DNA from: Boothiomyces macroporosus
Lineage: Eukaryota > Chytridiomycota > Chytridiomycetes > Rhizophydiales > Terramycetaceae
NCBI GenBank assembly: GCA_027604185.1
Contig: JADGKB010000003.1
Coordinates: forward strand, 1-64,000
DNA length: 64,000 nt
Direction: 5' to 3'
Position 1 is the first letter of the stretch. Each line of letters begins with the position of its first letter. Below the pieces are notes generated by a model that worked only from the letters and a program-made list of their open reading frames with translations, had not been told where the DNA came from and ran no database searches. This document shows, piece by piece, positions 42,695-52,367 of this stretch. The position numbers and the translations under genes were made by a program.

Positions 42695-44419
42695 ATGAAG
42701 ATTGCATTCCTCTTGACTGCCGCACTTGCACTTCCTTCCAGCAACTTTGCTATCAAGGACTCTCATGTAGTGCCAAATGGGTGGGTAGAGTTATCAGATG
42801 CTCCTCTAGACCATAAACTAGACTTACAGATTGGTATCAAGCAAGAAAACATTGATGCCCTTATCTCGACCTTGTACAAAGTCAGCGATCCGTCGTCGCC
42901 AGACTATGGAAAGCACTTGACCCAGCAGCAAGTCAGCGACTTGATTGCACCAAAGCAATCCACCATCGATGCAGTATATGCATGGCTCAAGAACAACGGG
43001 GTTGAGGGAGGCGTGTTGAATGCCAACAAGGACTGGCTTTCCGTTACCGTCACTGTTGATCAGGCGCAAAAGAGTAAGCCATAGCTAATCATAGTGCTCA
43101 ATACAAAGTACAAGGTGTACCAGCACCAAGAGTCCAAGGTAGTAGCTGTCAGAACCCCATCCTTCAGCTTGCCAAAATACGTCCACCACCACATTGATCT
43201 TATCCAACCAACAACTAAATTCACGTCCATCCCAAAAAAGATTGCCAAGAGTCCTAAGACTTCAGCACCAAAGAAACTTAGTGTCTCGTCTTGCGATAAC
43301 GGTGTTACACCTCAATGCTTGAACGATTTATACAATATTGGAGGCTACACTCCAAGCTCATCCAAGTCAATTGTTGGAGTAACTGGGTACTTGGGCCAAT
43401 ACGCGAATCAAGCCGATCTTTCACAATTTTTGCAGTCATATCAACCTAACGCTGCATCTTCGTACTCCTTCTCTACCGTGCTTGTCAATGGTGGAACTAA
43501 TCCGCAAGATTCCGGAAGTGCAGGTACCGAAGCTGATCTTGATGTTGAATATGTTGGCGCTTTAACTTATCCAACTAAACACGTCTTTTACTCTACTGGT
43601 GGTTCCCCTCCTTACATCCCAGATGCGAATGAAAGCTCTAACGACAACGAGCCATACTTGGACTGGCTCAATTATATGTTGGCACAACCAGATGGCAGCA
43701 TCCCTCAAACTATCACTACTTCATATGGGGATGATGAACAAACTGTTCCTTACTCCTATGCTGTTCGTGTTTGTAACGACTTTGCTCAGCTTGGTGCTAG
43801 AGGGGTGTCTCTCTTGTTCTCTTCTGGAGATGGAGGTGTTTCTGGTGGACAATATGGAACATGCAAATCAAACGATGGTAAAAATACTAGAGAATTCTTG
43901 CCTACTTTCCCTGCCTCCTGCCCATACATCACTGCTGTCGGTGGTACTACTGGTGTTCCAGAAACTGCAGCTGGTTTATCGTCTGGTGGTTTCAGTAACT
44001 ATTTCGGTACTCCATCTTATCAGTCCGCCAATGTTCAATCGTACTTGAAAACATTAGGATCTACATATAAAGGCTTATACAATGCCACTGGTAGAGGTAT
44101 TCCAGACGTTGCTGCACAAGCAACCGGCTTTACCATCGTCAATCAAGGATACGAAACCAGTGTCGATGGCACTTCATGTGCCTCCCCAACCTTTGCAGGT
44201 GTCGTTTCCAACTTGAATGATTACTTGCTAGGTCAAGGGAAACCTCCACTGGGATTCTTGAACCCTTGGTTGTACAGCAAAGGATTCAATGGATTGAACG
44301 ATATCACTTCTGGCAGCAATCCTGGATGTAACACCAACGGCTTCTCTGCAGGTAAAGGCTGGGATCCAGTTACTGGTCTTGGTACTCCAAACTTCAAGAC
44401 CCTGCAAACTCTTGTTTAA
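42695..44419 (+). CDS. Sedolisin-family (S53) tripeptidyl peptidase
   Basis: A secreted acid serine-carboxyl peptidase of the fungal tripeptidyl-peptidase type, 567 residues. A signal peptide (MKIAFLLTAALALPSS) leads into a pro-domain with DHKLDLQIGIKQENI and DPSSPDYGKHLTQQQV. The catalytic domain has Glu272 and Asp276 in GTEADLDVEY, the oxyanion Asp372 in FSSGDGGVSGG, and the nucleophile Ser487 in DGTSCASPTFAG. The C-terminal calcium site is NDITSGSNPGC and GWDPVTGLGTPNF. Exons: 42695-43073 and 43095-44419 (1,704 nt), one 21-nt intron. The last 147 coding bases plus six more are repeated at 46081-46233. The stop TAA shares its last base with AATAAA. Confidence 0.95.
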
Positions 44420-44425
44420 ATAAAT
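44273..44425 (+). repeat. 153-bp direct repeat, copy 1 (3' end of the S53 peptidase gene)
   Basis: Identical to 46081-46233 except for one base (CTTCTCTGCAGG here, CTTCTCAGCAGG there). It starts inside codon Tyr of YSKGFNGLND and ends six bases past the TAA stop. Sequence outside the 153 bp is unrelated. Confidence 0.95.
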
Positions 44426-46080
44426 CGAATTTTTGCACTCAAGACTGACTTATACATGAATCTTTATTCTAGCTGGTAGGGCAAAAATGCTATAAAGAAT
44501 GTCGTTAATTGATCCCTAAATGGCGAAGTGTACAGAAAAGAAACACAGCTTATCGGTAGACAAATTGTTCCCATTCCAGATTGCGCTTTCTACCTGATGG
44601 ATTGTTATCTAATCTCACTGTGAATCGTATCGAAGGTCGCGTAACATTTGATGATGTCACGTGAGACAATAGTTTAAATTAAGAGCCTACTGTATTGTAA
44701 AAAGGAAACTGAAAAAAAGGACAGATTTACAGTTAAGTCTAATTGTCTTTATCCCTTTTTCATTCAAAGAACCAATCAATCTAAACCACTACACTTAGAA
44801 CTACATCATCTGTTAATTCCACCCAGGAACTATAATGGAGAATATTACTATAAAAGACAAGACATTTGGTGGCATCGGCGTTAAAGAATGGCTAACCAAG
44901 TTCGAACGGTTGACAACTCTGGAGATCCACAAAGCTCTACTCCAGCGACTCTCCAGTAAAACTGCTCTGGAAACCATCAACTACCAGATCAAAAGTTACA
45001 GATGTCTACAACTATTTATTTCCATAGACAATCCAGACATGCAGGAAGAAATTTCAGAACACAAAGATTATTCTAAAGCAATGGAAACTAATGATTGGAC
45101 TACTATGCGAAACATTTTGATAAATTTATACAAGAAGTTCATACGGAAATATTCTAGAGATGACTTGGAAAAAGTTATACGAGAAGGCTTTACGTCTGAT
45201 GGCATCTCAGAATACACTAAGACATTTAACAAGGTCCTCGAAAACATTTCGGAACGTGAAAAGCCCAACACCTTTCAAAGCATTAGCGACTACCTACGAG
45301 GTCTTGGAACGTTGGCGACTAAAATACTAAATGAATTAAAAACCGAAGACCTAGATGAAGAAGGTTATCCGATAAATCTCAGAATCGTACAAACGAAAGC
45401 AAAAAGTTTCTATAAGACATCTGCACTCTTGCAAAAATTCGAACAAATAGCTCCTATTAATTCTACTTCTGAAACAGCAAACACAAAAACAGATGCTGCT
45501 ATCGACAAGCTAACTTCCGCAATGGAAAATATGTCCCTGCTGGTTATGAAATCTTTTGCTCAAGAACAGAATAAATCCATAAAAACATGCCCTATCTGTG
45601 ATGTTGCAGGACATAGGAAATCAGTCTGTGAAAAATTTAACCAATTATTGAATGCGAAATACGTGAAAAAGAACCAACAAGGTCTCGCCACATGGCCTGA
45701 TGGTTCGGTTATTCCTGTTAACTATGGGAAAGGTGGTATCTACAAATTAGTTATGGATAAACTGGACAACCACCACCCTGTCAACTCAAGTGACATTGAA
45801 ACTGATCCAATTGCTGAGATTCAACCCACCAATTCATGCGGTATTGTGTACGACGAAGGCCCACTGTTGTCTAAAGCAGAGGTAAACATGTCGGATCTCT
45901 TATGTGAGAATGGTGAGGAGGAAGCAGCTCACTCCCTTTATAACGCCTTTGCTGCTCAAAGGAGAAAAGGTGAAGAGACTCCCACAACTACTCCCACGAA
46001 GAAGAATCGGCCATGGTTGGAAAACATAGAACCACAGATTGCCCCAGGCAGAACTAGATTTGACTATAAGTTCCCTAACC
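44426..46080 (+). mobile_element. Retrotransposon-like gag segment between two 153-bp direct repeats
   Basis: 1,655 bp separate the two copies of the peptidase 3' end. The first 409 bp (44426-44834) are non-coding and include a TCACGTGA palindrome at 44657-44664 and a long leader. The rest is a gag-like frame. No pol region (protease, reverse transcriptase, RNase H, integrase) and no clear LTR pair is present. It is therefore a truncated or non-autonomous element, or a domesticated gag. The boundaries given are simply the inner edges of the repeats. Confidence 0.6.
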
Positions 46081-46139
46081 TACAGCAAAGGATTCAATGG
46101 ATTGAACGATATCACTTCTGGCAGCAATCCTGGATGTAA
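44835..46139 (+). CDS. Gag-like protein with CCHC zinc knuckle
   Basis: A 434-residue frame typical of an LTR-retrotransposon Gag. A helical capsid-like N-terminal half (KEWLTKFERLTTLEIHKALL, SISDYLRGLGTLATKIL) precedes a C-x2-C-x4-H-x4-C zinc knuckle at residues 252-265 (CPICDVAGHRKSVC). A Pro/Thr-rich tail follows. The last 19 residues (416-434) are not Gag: they are the peptidase repeat read in another frame, which supplies an accidental stop. No intron. Ty3- versus Ty1-type origin is unclear without pol. The intact frame suggests either recent insertion or a function under selection. Confidence 0.75.
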   Translation: MENITIKDKTFGGIGVKEWLTKFERLTTLEIHKALLQRLSSKTALETINYQIKSYRCLQLFISIDNPDMQEEISEHKDYSKAMETNDWTTMRNILINLYKKFIRKYSRDDLEKVIREGFTSDGISEYTKTFNKVLENISEREKPNTFQSISDYLRGLGTLATKILNELKTEDLDEEGYPINLRIVQTKAKSFYKTSALLQKFEQIAPINSTSETANTKTDAAIDKLTSAMENMSLLVMKSFAQEQNKSIKTCPICDVAGHRKSVCEKFNQLLNAKYVKKNQQGLATWPDGSVIPVNYGKGGIYKLVMDKLDNHHPVNSSDIETDPIAEIQPTNSCGIVYDEGPLLSKAEVNMSDLLCENGEEEAAHSLYNAFAAQRRKGEETPTTTPTKKNRPWLENIEPQIAPGRTRFDYKFPNLQQRIQWIERYHFWQQSWM

Positions 46140-46233
46140 CACCAACGGCTTCTCAGCAGGTAAAGGCTGGGATCCAGTTACTGGTCTTGGTACTCCAAAC
46201 TTCAAGACCCTGCAAACTCTTGTTTAAATAAAT
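46081..46233 (+). pseudogene. 153-bp direct repeat, copy 2: detached 3' fragment of the S53 peptidase gene
   Basis: Second copy of the peptidase 3' end, still readable in the peptidase frame (SKGFNGLNDITSGSNPGC through the TAA stop) but with no catalytic domain upstream. It differs from copy 1 at one synonymous position. It could be the remnant of a tandem peptidase duplicate interrupted by the gag segment, or sequence carried along by the element. Confidence 0.8.
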
Positions 46234-46381
46234 TCAAATTATCCTTAAGTTACAACTACGCGATTCTAATATAATTTGCATATAGCTGTAACAATGATCT
46301 GCGCAGATTACCGTCATATGTCATTACAGATATACTTTACATGCAGATCAAGATAAAAACATTCGCAAAAGAGTATTTATT

Positions 46382-46881
46382 TTATAACTTTCCAGTCCAT
46401 AATTTCTTGGTCAAGTTAGTTAGACCAACATCCTTTGAATTGATAATAAAACATCCAAATAATGTAATTGCAGTTACCAGTCTTAAAGCCCAAGTAGTGA
46501 TAAAATTCAAAGCCTTGTATTTTCTTTCAGGGAAATAATCAGTAATCATAGCATCGAATCCGATGTGACAGTGAAGTGGTAATACAATTCCTAAGCCAAT
46601 GTCGACAAGTGTGTTTTGGCCACCGAATACAGCGGCTCCCATTAATGCTGGAGTAACTACAGATAGTGCGCGTTCAAAGTTCCAGTGGTATGAGCCAAGT
46701 GATTTTGATTTGGTTTCTGCGGTAGCTGATTATTAATAACAATGTACCTGCTGACAATGCTGGTAAAGTATTTTTGAAATGTGAGACAGCACCTATATTA
46801 GTGTGTGGATGTACTGGTCTTGAATCCTGCTCTCATCAATGGAGAGAATACTGAAGCTTGTCGGATGGCAGTTCTGAACAT
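46382..46881 (-). CDS. SDH4: Succinate dehydrogenase membrane anchor subunit (CybS)
   Basis: Small membrane anchor of mitochondrial complex II, binding haem b and ubiquinone with Sdh3. The 151-residue precursor begins MFRTAIRQASVFSPLMRAGF, a mitochondrial presequence. The mature part opens SYHWNFERALSVVTPALMG and continues through HCHIGFDAMITDYFPERKYK, which holds the haem-ligand His and the D-Y pair of the family. A last span near RLVTAITLFGCFIINSKDVG follows. Exons: 46881-46815, 46792-46748, 46725-46382 (456 nt); both introns are 22 nt. Length and three membrane spans are normal. Confidence 0.92.
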
Positions 46882-46937
46882 TTTTAGATGATTAATTTTT
46901 TTAGAATTTTCCACCTGATTGTTGCAAACGTGAAAAT

Positions 46938-47361
46938 ATGCAGACAGCAGTGGATGCAAAGGTAGAATCAAAGCTAGTGGAAATTTCCAACCTCCTGTAT
47001 AAAACCGGAGTTACGGTGGCCAACTTTGAGGAGAATTCCAACGAGGTGCTGCACAGGAGGTTGAACAAGATCATGGACTGTCTGGTGGATTTGAACCAGA
47101 TGAAGGAACAAATTGACATTGACATCCCGCTCAATATTCTAGAGTAAATAGAGTTAAAAACAGGGTGGTAGAAAATGGAGTAAACCCAGACTTGGTACGA
47201 AAAGATCAGCTGCAGACATTAGTAGACAAGAATCAGAAAACAAAAGGAAGGCTGGAGGCTTTAAAAGTATTTATCGATTCACATAGATGTTTAAAAACGA
47301 TCTCGTTGCTCAGATTGAACTGAATTACCCAGAGCTCAAGCCTGAACTTGATAAAATGTAA
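46938..47361 (+). CDS. MED10: Mediator complex subunit 10
   Basis: Middle-module subunit of Mediator (Nut2 in yeast), which bridges activators and RNA polymerase II. The 127-residue protein has the family pattern: EVLHRRLNKIMDCLVDLNQM, then IDIDIPLNILEVVENGVNPD and KNQKTKGRLEALKMFKNDL. Length is typical. Exons: 46938-47143, 47164-47266, 47287-47361 (384 nt); both introns are 20 nt. It is divergent from SDH4, with 56 bases between start codons, so a shared promoter is likely. It converges on the C22orf15-like gene with 14 bases between stops. Confidence 0.88.
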
Positions 47362-47375
47362 TATACCACACTAAT

Positions 47376-47929
47376 TTATTTCCCTTTAGTTTTTTGAGTA
47401 GTGGTTGCGGCTTTCTTTTCAGTAACGGTAGCAGTAGTACCTTCTGGTTTCCCATTGACCATCTTGTTGATTTTTGGAGGAGCCTGTTCTTCCTTTTGCT
47501 CTTTAACAGTAGGTTCCTTTCCACCCTTTGCCTTTGCTCTTTGTCTAAATGTTGGATTAGTAACTACGTTATGGACATATACCTGAGAATTTGATTTTAT
47601 CTGCTGCATTGTCGAGTAATGGAATGTAAGAAGGGCTGGACTCGTCAGTTTCGTCTAAATTAGAAAGGCGAACCTCCCATCACTTTTACAAGAATGTAGG
47701 TAGCCCTCGATTCCAGAAACTTTTTAGCGTATTCTTTAGGTTTGGATGCCAAATCCATAACTTCACCAGATTCACTTGCCAAATCTAAATTCTCCACTAC
47801 ATTCTCATATCCACATGTCTTTCGTATATGATTAAGCAACACTGCTGATAAGCAATTAGGATTGACTAGTTTTTCCTCTTCAGCTGAACTTAGCTGTCAT
47901 GTACCTCCGTATTTGATAGTCACAAACAT
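47376..47929 (-). CDS. C22orf15-like (DUF4512-type) protein
   Basis: A 164-residue protein that lines up along its length with the poorly characterised human C22orf15. The start is MFVTIKYGAEEEKLVNPNCL, then LLNHIRKTCGYENVVENLDL, FLESRATYILVKVMGDETDE and SPSYIPLLDN. The human protein has corresponding blocks (MFIKVMFGAG, HLRQKAG, LLKERAIYVLVRIIKGED, YESLLENLD). The N-terminal half looks like a ubiquitin-type beta-grasp; the C-terminus is Lys-rich and disordered. Exons: 47929-47905, 47883-47674, 47654-47583, 47563-47376 (495 nt); introns are 21, 19 and 19 nt. Homologues are, to my knowledge, limited mainly to ciliated lineages. The stop AAA TAA A lies in AATAAA. Confidence 0.72.
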
Positions 47930-48025
47930 TACTTTTCGCGTTATTTTGAAGCTTAATATAGATGGAGCATTTAATACCACCAATAATTCGAGTTTCCATC
48001 CAGATATTTCTTTTCCAAAAAGAAA

Positions 48026-48448
48026 ATGGCTTCAAAAAAGAGAAAGGATGATCAGGATCTGGACGATCTGGTAGCAGCAATTGAAAAGTACAATAATGTT
48101 GATATAGTCCGGATGTAAAGTTCAAACCAAAAACCACTTGTAATTATTCAGGTTGCAAGGAACCATTAACAATTATATCAATGGAATGCCCTTCTTGTAA
48201 ATTGAAATACTGCTCAAGTATATAGATTTAATATAGAACACCGTTTACCGGAAATACACTCTGAAAAATGTGCGGGAGTAGTTAAAAAGAATGCTCAAAC
48301 TGGTGCAAAGAATGACGCCAAATTATTGTCTTCATTGATTGAAAAGGATCCCAAGTTTGGGCACGGGAATGTTAAAGGAAAGCTGGAAAAAGAAAGGCAG
48401 GATGCAAAGAAGCGGTTGAGGGAAAAGATAAAGTCGGCGAGGAAATAA
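48026..48448 (+). CDS. AN1-type zinc finger protein
   Basis: A 127-residue protein. After a charged start (MASKKRKDDQDLDDLVAAIE) comes an AN1-type zinc finger: CNYSGCKEP, MECPSCKLKYC, then KHRLPEIHSEKC, completed across the second splice. The C-terminal third is basic and helical (KGKLEKERQDAKKRLREKIK). AN1 fingers bind ubiquitin or proteasome-related partners, or act in stress responses; the specific role here is unknown. Exons: 48026-48087, 48108-48217, 48237-48448 (384 nt); introns are 20 and 19 nt. It is divergent from the C22orf15-like gene (96 bases between starts) and converges on RPN6 with 12 bases between stops. The stop AAA TAA A overlaps AATAAA. Confidence 0.85.
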
Positions 48449-48460
48449 AACAGAATTTAT

Positions 48461-49822
48461 TTAGAGGTTCAATTGCCCTGCTTTATGGTAGAGACTTTCT
48501 ACGACTTGGCCCATATTCTTGATTGTTTCAAGAGTTGCTTCATAAGTTTTCTATGGTTAACAGTTACTCACATCATTAGTAGAGTTTTCAAACACTTCAA
48601 GGCATCCACCAGCTGATTGATCCAAAATACCAGAGAAAACGTTATCAAGAATCATTTGGGATAGCTTGGCTTCAACCTGTAATGTTGGCAGTTTAATAAG
48701 TTGAGCAACGTAGGCGATTTCTACTCTGGAATAGGGTTCAATAATTCGCAGCAAGTTTTGTTCAAATAAGGTGTCATACAGTGCAGCTAGATGAGTACGA
48801 ATGATTGGATCATTGTTTAATTCAGCCTTGTATTTTTGTAAGACTTGCTCAAATTCTTGTAATGATCTATGTTCCAAAGCAGTAGCGATAGCCAACATCG
48901 CTTCAATATCTGGTCCAGAGTGCTTTGAAGCTACTTTTCCATTAATAATTCCATGAACATCTTCAGGCAAGTTCAACATAATCTTACAAAGCAGCATGTA
49001 CTTTAATCCTAAAATGCCGCGCTTGTCATCCTGAGTAGTAAAGCTTTCCATCGTTTCGTAAAAGTAAGAATATCTACAATAAATTATCACTTACGCTGTC
49101 TTGTAATCCTTTTCTTCAGCATGCAAAATACCAGATTGCATATCAATCTGGGCTTGCATCAACGGTGGGCAATAAATTGAATTAGCAGATGTCCTCGCAG
49201 CAGTCAAAGCAGCCTGTAATTAGCAACAGTTACTTTAGCTTTTGGTAAATTTCTCAACGCATGGTAAACGCAACTTTCCAACAATTGCACTTCCATCAAC
49301 GCATTCTTATCATCCAACTTTTTCAATTCTTTAAGTAATCGATCAATCAATGCCAATGATTCCGTGTACATTTTGTTATTTAAATACAATCCACACAATC
49401 TGGTTTCCAACGATTGTCTCAAAAAGATTCTCTTTTCTTGAACAGCCCAATTGATGGTATCCTTGCATACTTTGACTTGTAATGGTAAAGCATCCGGAAT
49501 TTCAGAAAAGTTGTCAATCAGCGTCTTTACTAACGTTAGCGAATCTTACAAATTCTTGCGGTTTTGGCTTTGGAAATTGAAACTAAAAATGGAAGCGAGG
49601 TTTGCAATAGCCCAGCCAAGTCGTCTGGTTTTCTAATTTAGCATAACCATACCTCAGATCTTTGTATAATTCTCCAAGTTTAACTATACAGGTTTCCTTT
49701 AATTTCACATCTGCTTCTGAAGTTCCTGCTACTGAATTAAGGATTGTCTTGAAGCTTTCTACAGCCTTGAGCGGCTCCTTGGCGATTAAAGATTCTGCTT
49801 GTGAAATATCAACGACAGTCAT
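48461..49822 (-). CDS. RPN6: 26S proteasome regulatory subunit Rpn6
   Basis: PCI-domain lid subunit (PSMD11 in animals) that clamps the 19S lid to the 20S core. The 419-residue product has the usual length. Conserved blocks are [87 protein letters not shown] and [20 protein letters not shown]. The PCI region contains [17 protein letters not shown] and [13 protein letters not shown]. Exons: 49822-49653, 49632-49550, 49529-49234, 49213-49095, 49073-48572, 48550-48461 (1,260 nt); the five introns are 20-21 nt. Intron 5 starts GTGAGT. The stop overlaps AATAAA. Confidence 0.96.
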
Positions 49823-49889
49823 TTTGAGATGTGAAAAAATCGAGAAATATTTTGCCAGGGTGCAAGTGTGAAATACAATTATGCATTTA

Positions 49890-50633
49890 TTAAAAGCCAG
49901 CTAGTATCTCATCCATCAGGCTTTCATCGGCATCGTCGAGTAGAGTGTGCTTTGCAGGGCTTGGTGGCTGGTTCGTTGAAATGTCGGTTGGTTTGTATAG
50001 GCCGCCATTAGACCCCGATATGCTTCCACTAACATTGCTAATGTTGGCTTTTTGGAAGCGCTCCATGTCAAACTTTACAGGCGACTAGATTAAGAACTAT
50101 TACCTCTGATGTTGGTGAGTAATTCCTAGGGTGCTTTGAGTTTGTTCCTCGTCGTCCAGCAACAGTTTCGCTTTCATTAAACGCTTCATCCTTGTTCCTT
50201 TTGTCTTCCTGTATCATCGCCAATTGAGGTGTGGTCGACCTGCGTCTTTTCACTGGTTGTGCAGCAGTCTCCCTAATATTAGGAATAAATACATTAGAAA
50301 CTATTGTAAAGTAGCTGTTACCTTTAATTCTGAATCTTCCACTGCCAATGATACTCCAGTGGACGGATTCTGTGCCTTCAAAGGACTAGAGGTAACTTTC
50401 TGGACTGAATTTCCGCTATAGTGTTTTTGATAAGGTTGGCTATTTTGCTGTGCTTTGACAGAGTGTGCTCTGGTAGCATCTACTCTGACAGGATATGTTC
50501 TTTGAGAATCTACTTTGACAGCATGTGTTGTTCTTGGCTTTGTCGATGAATAAGTTACATTACTAGGAGAGTGTGCTGCCCGATGAGATTGACTATGTAC
50601 AGGTTCTCTTTGTGTGCTATTTCCACTGCCCAT
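49890..50633 (-). CDS. Hypothetical disordered protein with predicted N-myristoylation and an 8-nt exon (227 aa)
   Basis: A 227-residue, Ser/Thr/Gln/Arg-rich protein of unknown family. The start MGSGNSTQ fits the N-myristoylation consensus (Gly2, Ser6). A bipartite basic patch (PVKRRRSTTP) could be a nuclear signal. The conserved-looking end is HTLLDDADESLMDEILAGF, an acidic/hydrophobic helix of the kind used for protein docking. Exons: 50633-50322, 50300-50293 (eight bases), 50272-50104, 50084-49890 (684 nt); introns are 21, 20 and 19 nt. Treating both short introns and the micro-exon as one 49-nt intron breaks the frame, so the micro-exon is needed. The stop overlaps AATAAA. Confidence 0.65.
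50293..50300 (-). other. 8-nt micro-exon (TTTCTAAT)
   Basis: Lies between a 21-nt and a 20-nt intron of the 227-residue gene. It adds Phe-Leu and the first two bases of the next codon, and it is required to connect the upstream and downstream frames. Confidence 0.6.
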
Positions 50634-50714
50634 TAGATTTATTCAGAAATTTGAAATTACGTATGTCAAAAATATCTTTTTAATACACAATAATAACTTT
50701 AAAAATTTATTCTC

Positions 50715-52141
50715 TTAAGCATACTTTGGCTTGAGCAATTTAGCAATAGTTTGGAGTTGGATGTTTGTGGTACCCTCATAAATTTGTCCAATCATAGCAT
50801 CCCTGTAGAACTTTTCAACAGGTAAATCTCTGGTGAAACCAACACCTCCACACCATTCAATGGCCATTGCAGAAGCACGCTTGGCGACTTGGCCAGCGAA
50901 TAATTTAGCCATGGCAGCTTCCATGATGAATGGCTTACCGCTTTCCTTGATACGGGCAGCGTTATAAACCATCAAACGTGCAGCTTCAATTTCGGTTTGG
51001 ATTTGTGCCATTTGGAATTGCATACCTTGGAAGTCACCAATGAACTTTCCGAATTGCTTACGTTGGAAAGTATATGGGATAGCAGCATCGAAAGCACCTT
51101 GTGCCAAACCAACCATTTGAGCACCGATACCAATACGTCCTTCGTTCAAAATTCTAATGGCATATTTGTATCCTTGTCCGATTTCACCCAAAACGTTTTC
51201 TTCTGGAACTTCAACGTTATCGAATGACAAGACACAGGTGGATGAAGCACGGATACCGAGCTAACGTCAAAAACAGACTACCTTCTTTTCCTTCTTTGCA
51301 ACTTGGACACCCCAGTCCTTTTCAACAATGAAACATGTAATTCCCTTGTATCCCTTGGAAGGATCGACGTTTGCGAATACCAAGAAGGTGTCAGCTTCAT
51401 AAGAGTTGGAAATCCACATCTTGGATCCATTCAAAATCCATTTGTTTCCTTCCTTGACAGCCTTGGTTTGCAATGCAAAGGCATCAGAACCAGATCCAGC
51501 TTCGGACAAACAGAATGAGCCAAGCTATCATTAGCAACTAAATACAGTGGTGGTAGCAAGAGGACCAAGGTATTTTTCCTTTTGTGCTTGGGTACCATAG
51601 TCCTTCAACATGGTGTTGACCAAAGTGTTGTGGACATCACAAACGGTTGAAATGGATGGGTCGACCTTGGCAAGTTCTAATATTAAACATAATCTACCTT
51701 CAACAGTGATAATTGCAGACATAAAAGATGCACCGGCACCACCGAGCTCTGCGTCAACTTCCAAACCCATCAACTAATTGTTAAATACACTCGTTACTCC
51801 ATTGTCGAATAGTGATTGTAAAATATCCTTGTCCATCAATTCATTCTACGTTAATCAGGACTTACTTCATCTTGGGATCTAACACGAGGAGCCAATACTT
51901 CAGTTGCGTACTTTGATACTGGGGTCAGATTGAATTCTACCTGCTTGCTTGAACATGGTTTCCTCTATCATTAATTAGCGCTTACCTTCAGTAAAGGTGT
52001 GTAGGGAAGTTGGAGTGACCTCTTCCAATCTCATAGCACTGGCAGAGAACTGTCTACTGTTATATCAATTGGATACCTCTTGACAGAAGATAATGCTGAT
52101 GGTTTGATTGATCTCAATGACTTTGCGAGAATTGATGACAT
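50715..52141 (-). CDS. ACADSB: Short/branched-chain acyl-CoA dehydrogenase, mitochondrial
   Basis: FAD-dependent dehydrogenase of branched- and short-chain acyl-CoAs in isoleucine and fatty-acid breakdown, passing electrons to ETF. The 418-residue precursor starts with a mitochondrial presequence ([19 protein letters not shown], cleavage likely near RQFSAS). Family blocks are [104 protein letters not shown] and [20 protein letters not shown]. Glu399 in QIYEGTTN is the expected catalytic base. Exons: 52141-52077, 52056-51986, 51964-51941, 51918-51866, 51845-51798, 51773-51698, 51676-51546, 51524-51282, 51260-50715 (1,257 nt); the eight introns are 20-24 nt. Exon 3 is only 24 nt. Confidence 0.96.
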
Positions 52142-52367
52142 TCTTTTTGCTGAAAACTTTTTTCCCTCTATCTCTCAGCTGACACTGTTGCCAAAACTGG
52201 CTCACCGTTGTTCACATGTCGCTAATTTAATATTAGAGATGAGATCGTTGTTGGTTCGATTATCGCGATTGGCACGGTAGTAGGTCTTTGGGATTCGCAA
52301 ATACACAGGTCTCAAACAGTTTATAATCTAATGCGATATGAAATCTACTGATATTAGATGGATTATA

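Noticed and set aside
824..44664. TCACGTGA palindrome at 824-831, 15592-15599 and 44657-44664 as a shared regulatory element.
   Set aside because: An 8-mer is expected about once in 64 kb, so three copies are only mildly enriched. All are intergenic, which is suggestive, but no shared function links the genes. I noted the sites without claiming a regulon.
44273..46233. The 153-bp repeats as LTRs of the gag element or as a target-site duplication.
   Set aside because: They are peptidase coding sequence without TG...CA ends, and a 153-bp target duplication is far outside what LTR elements make.
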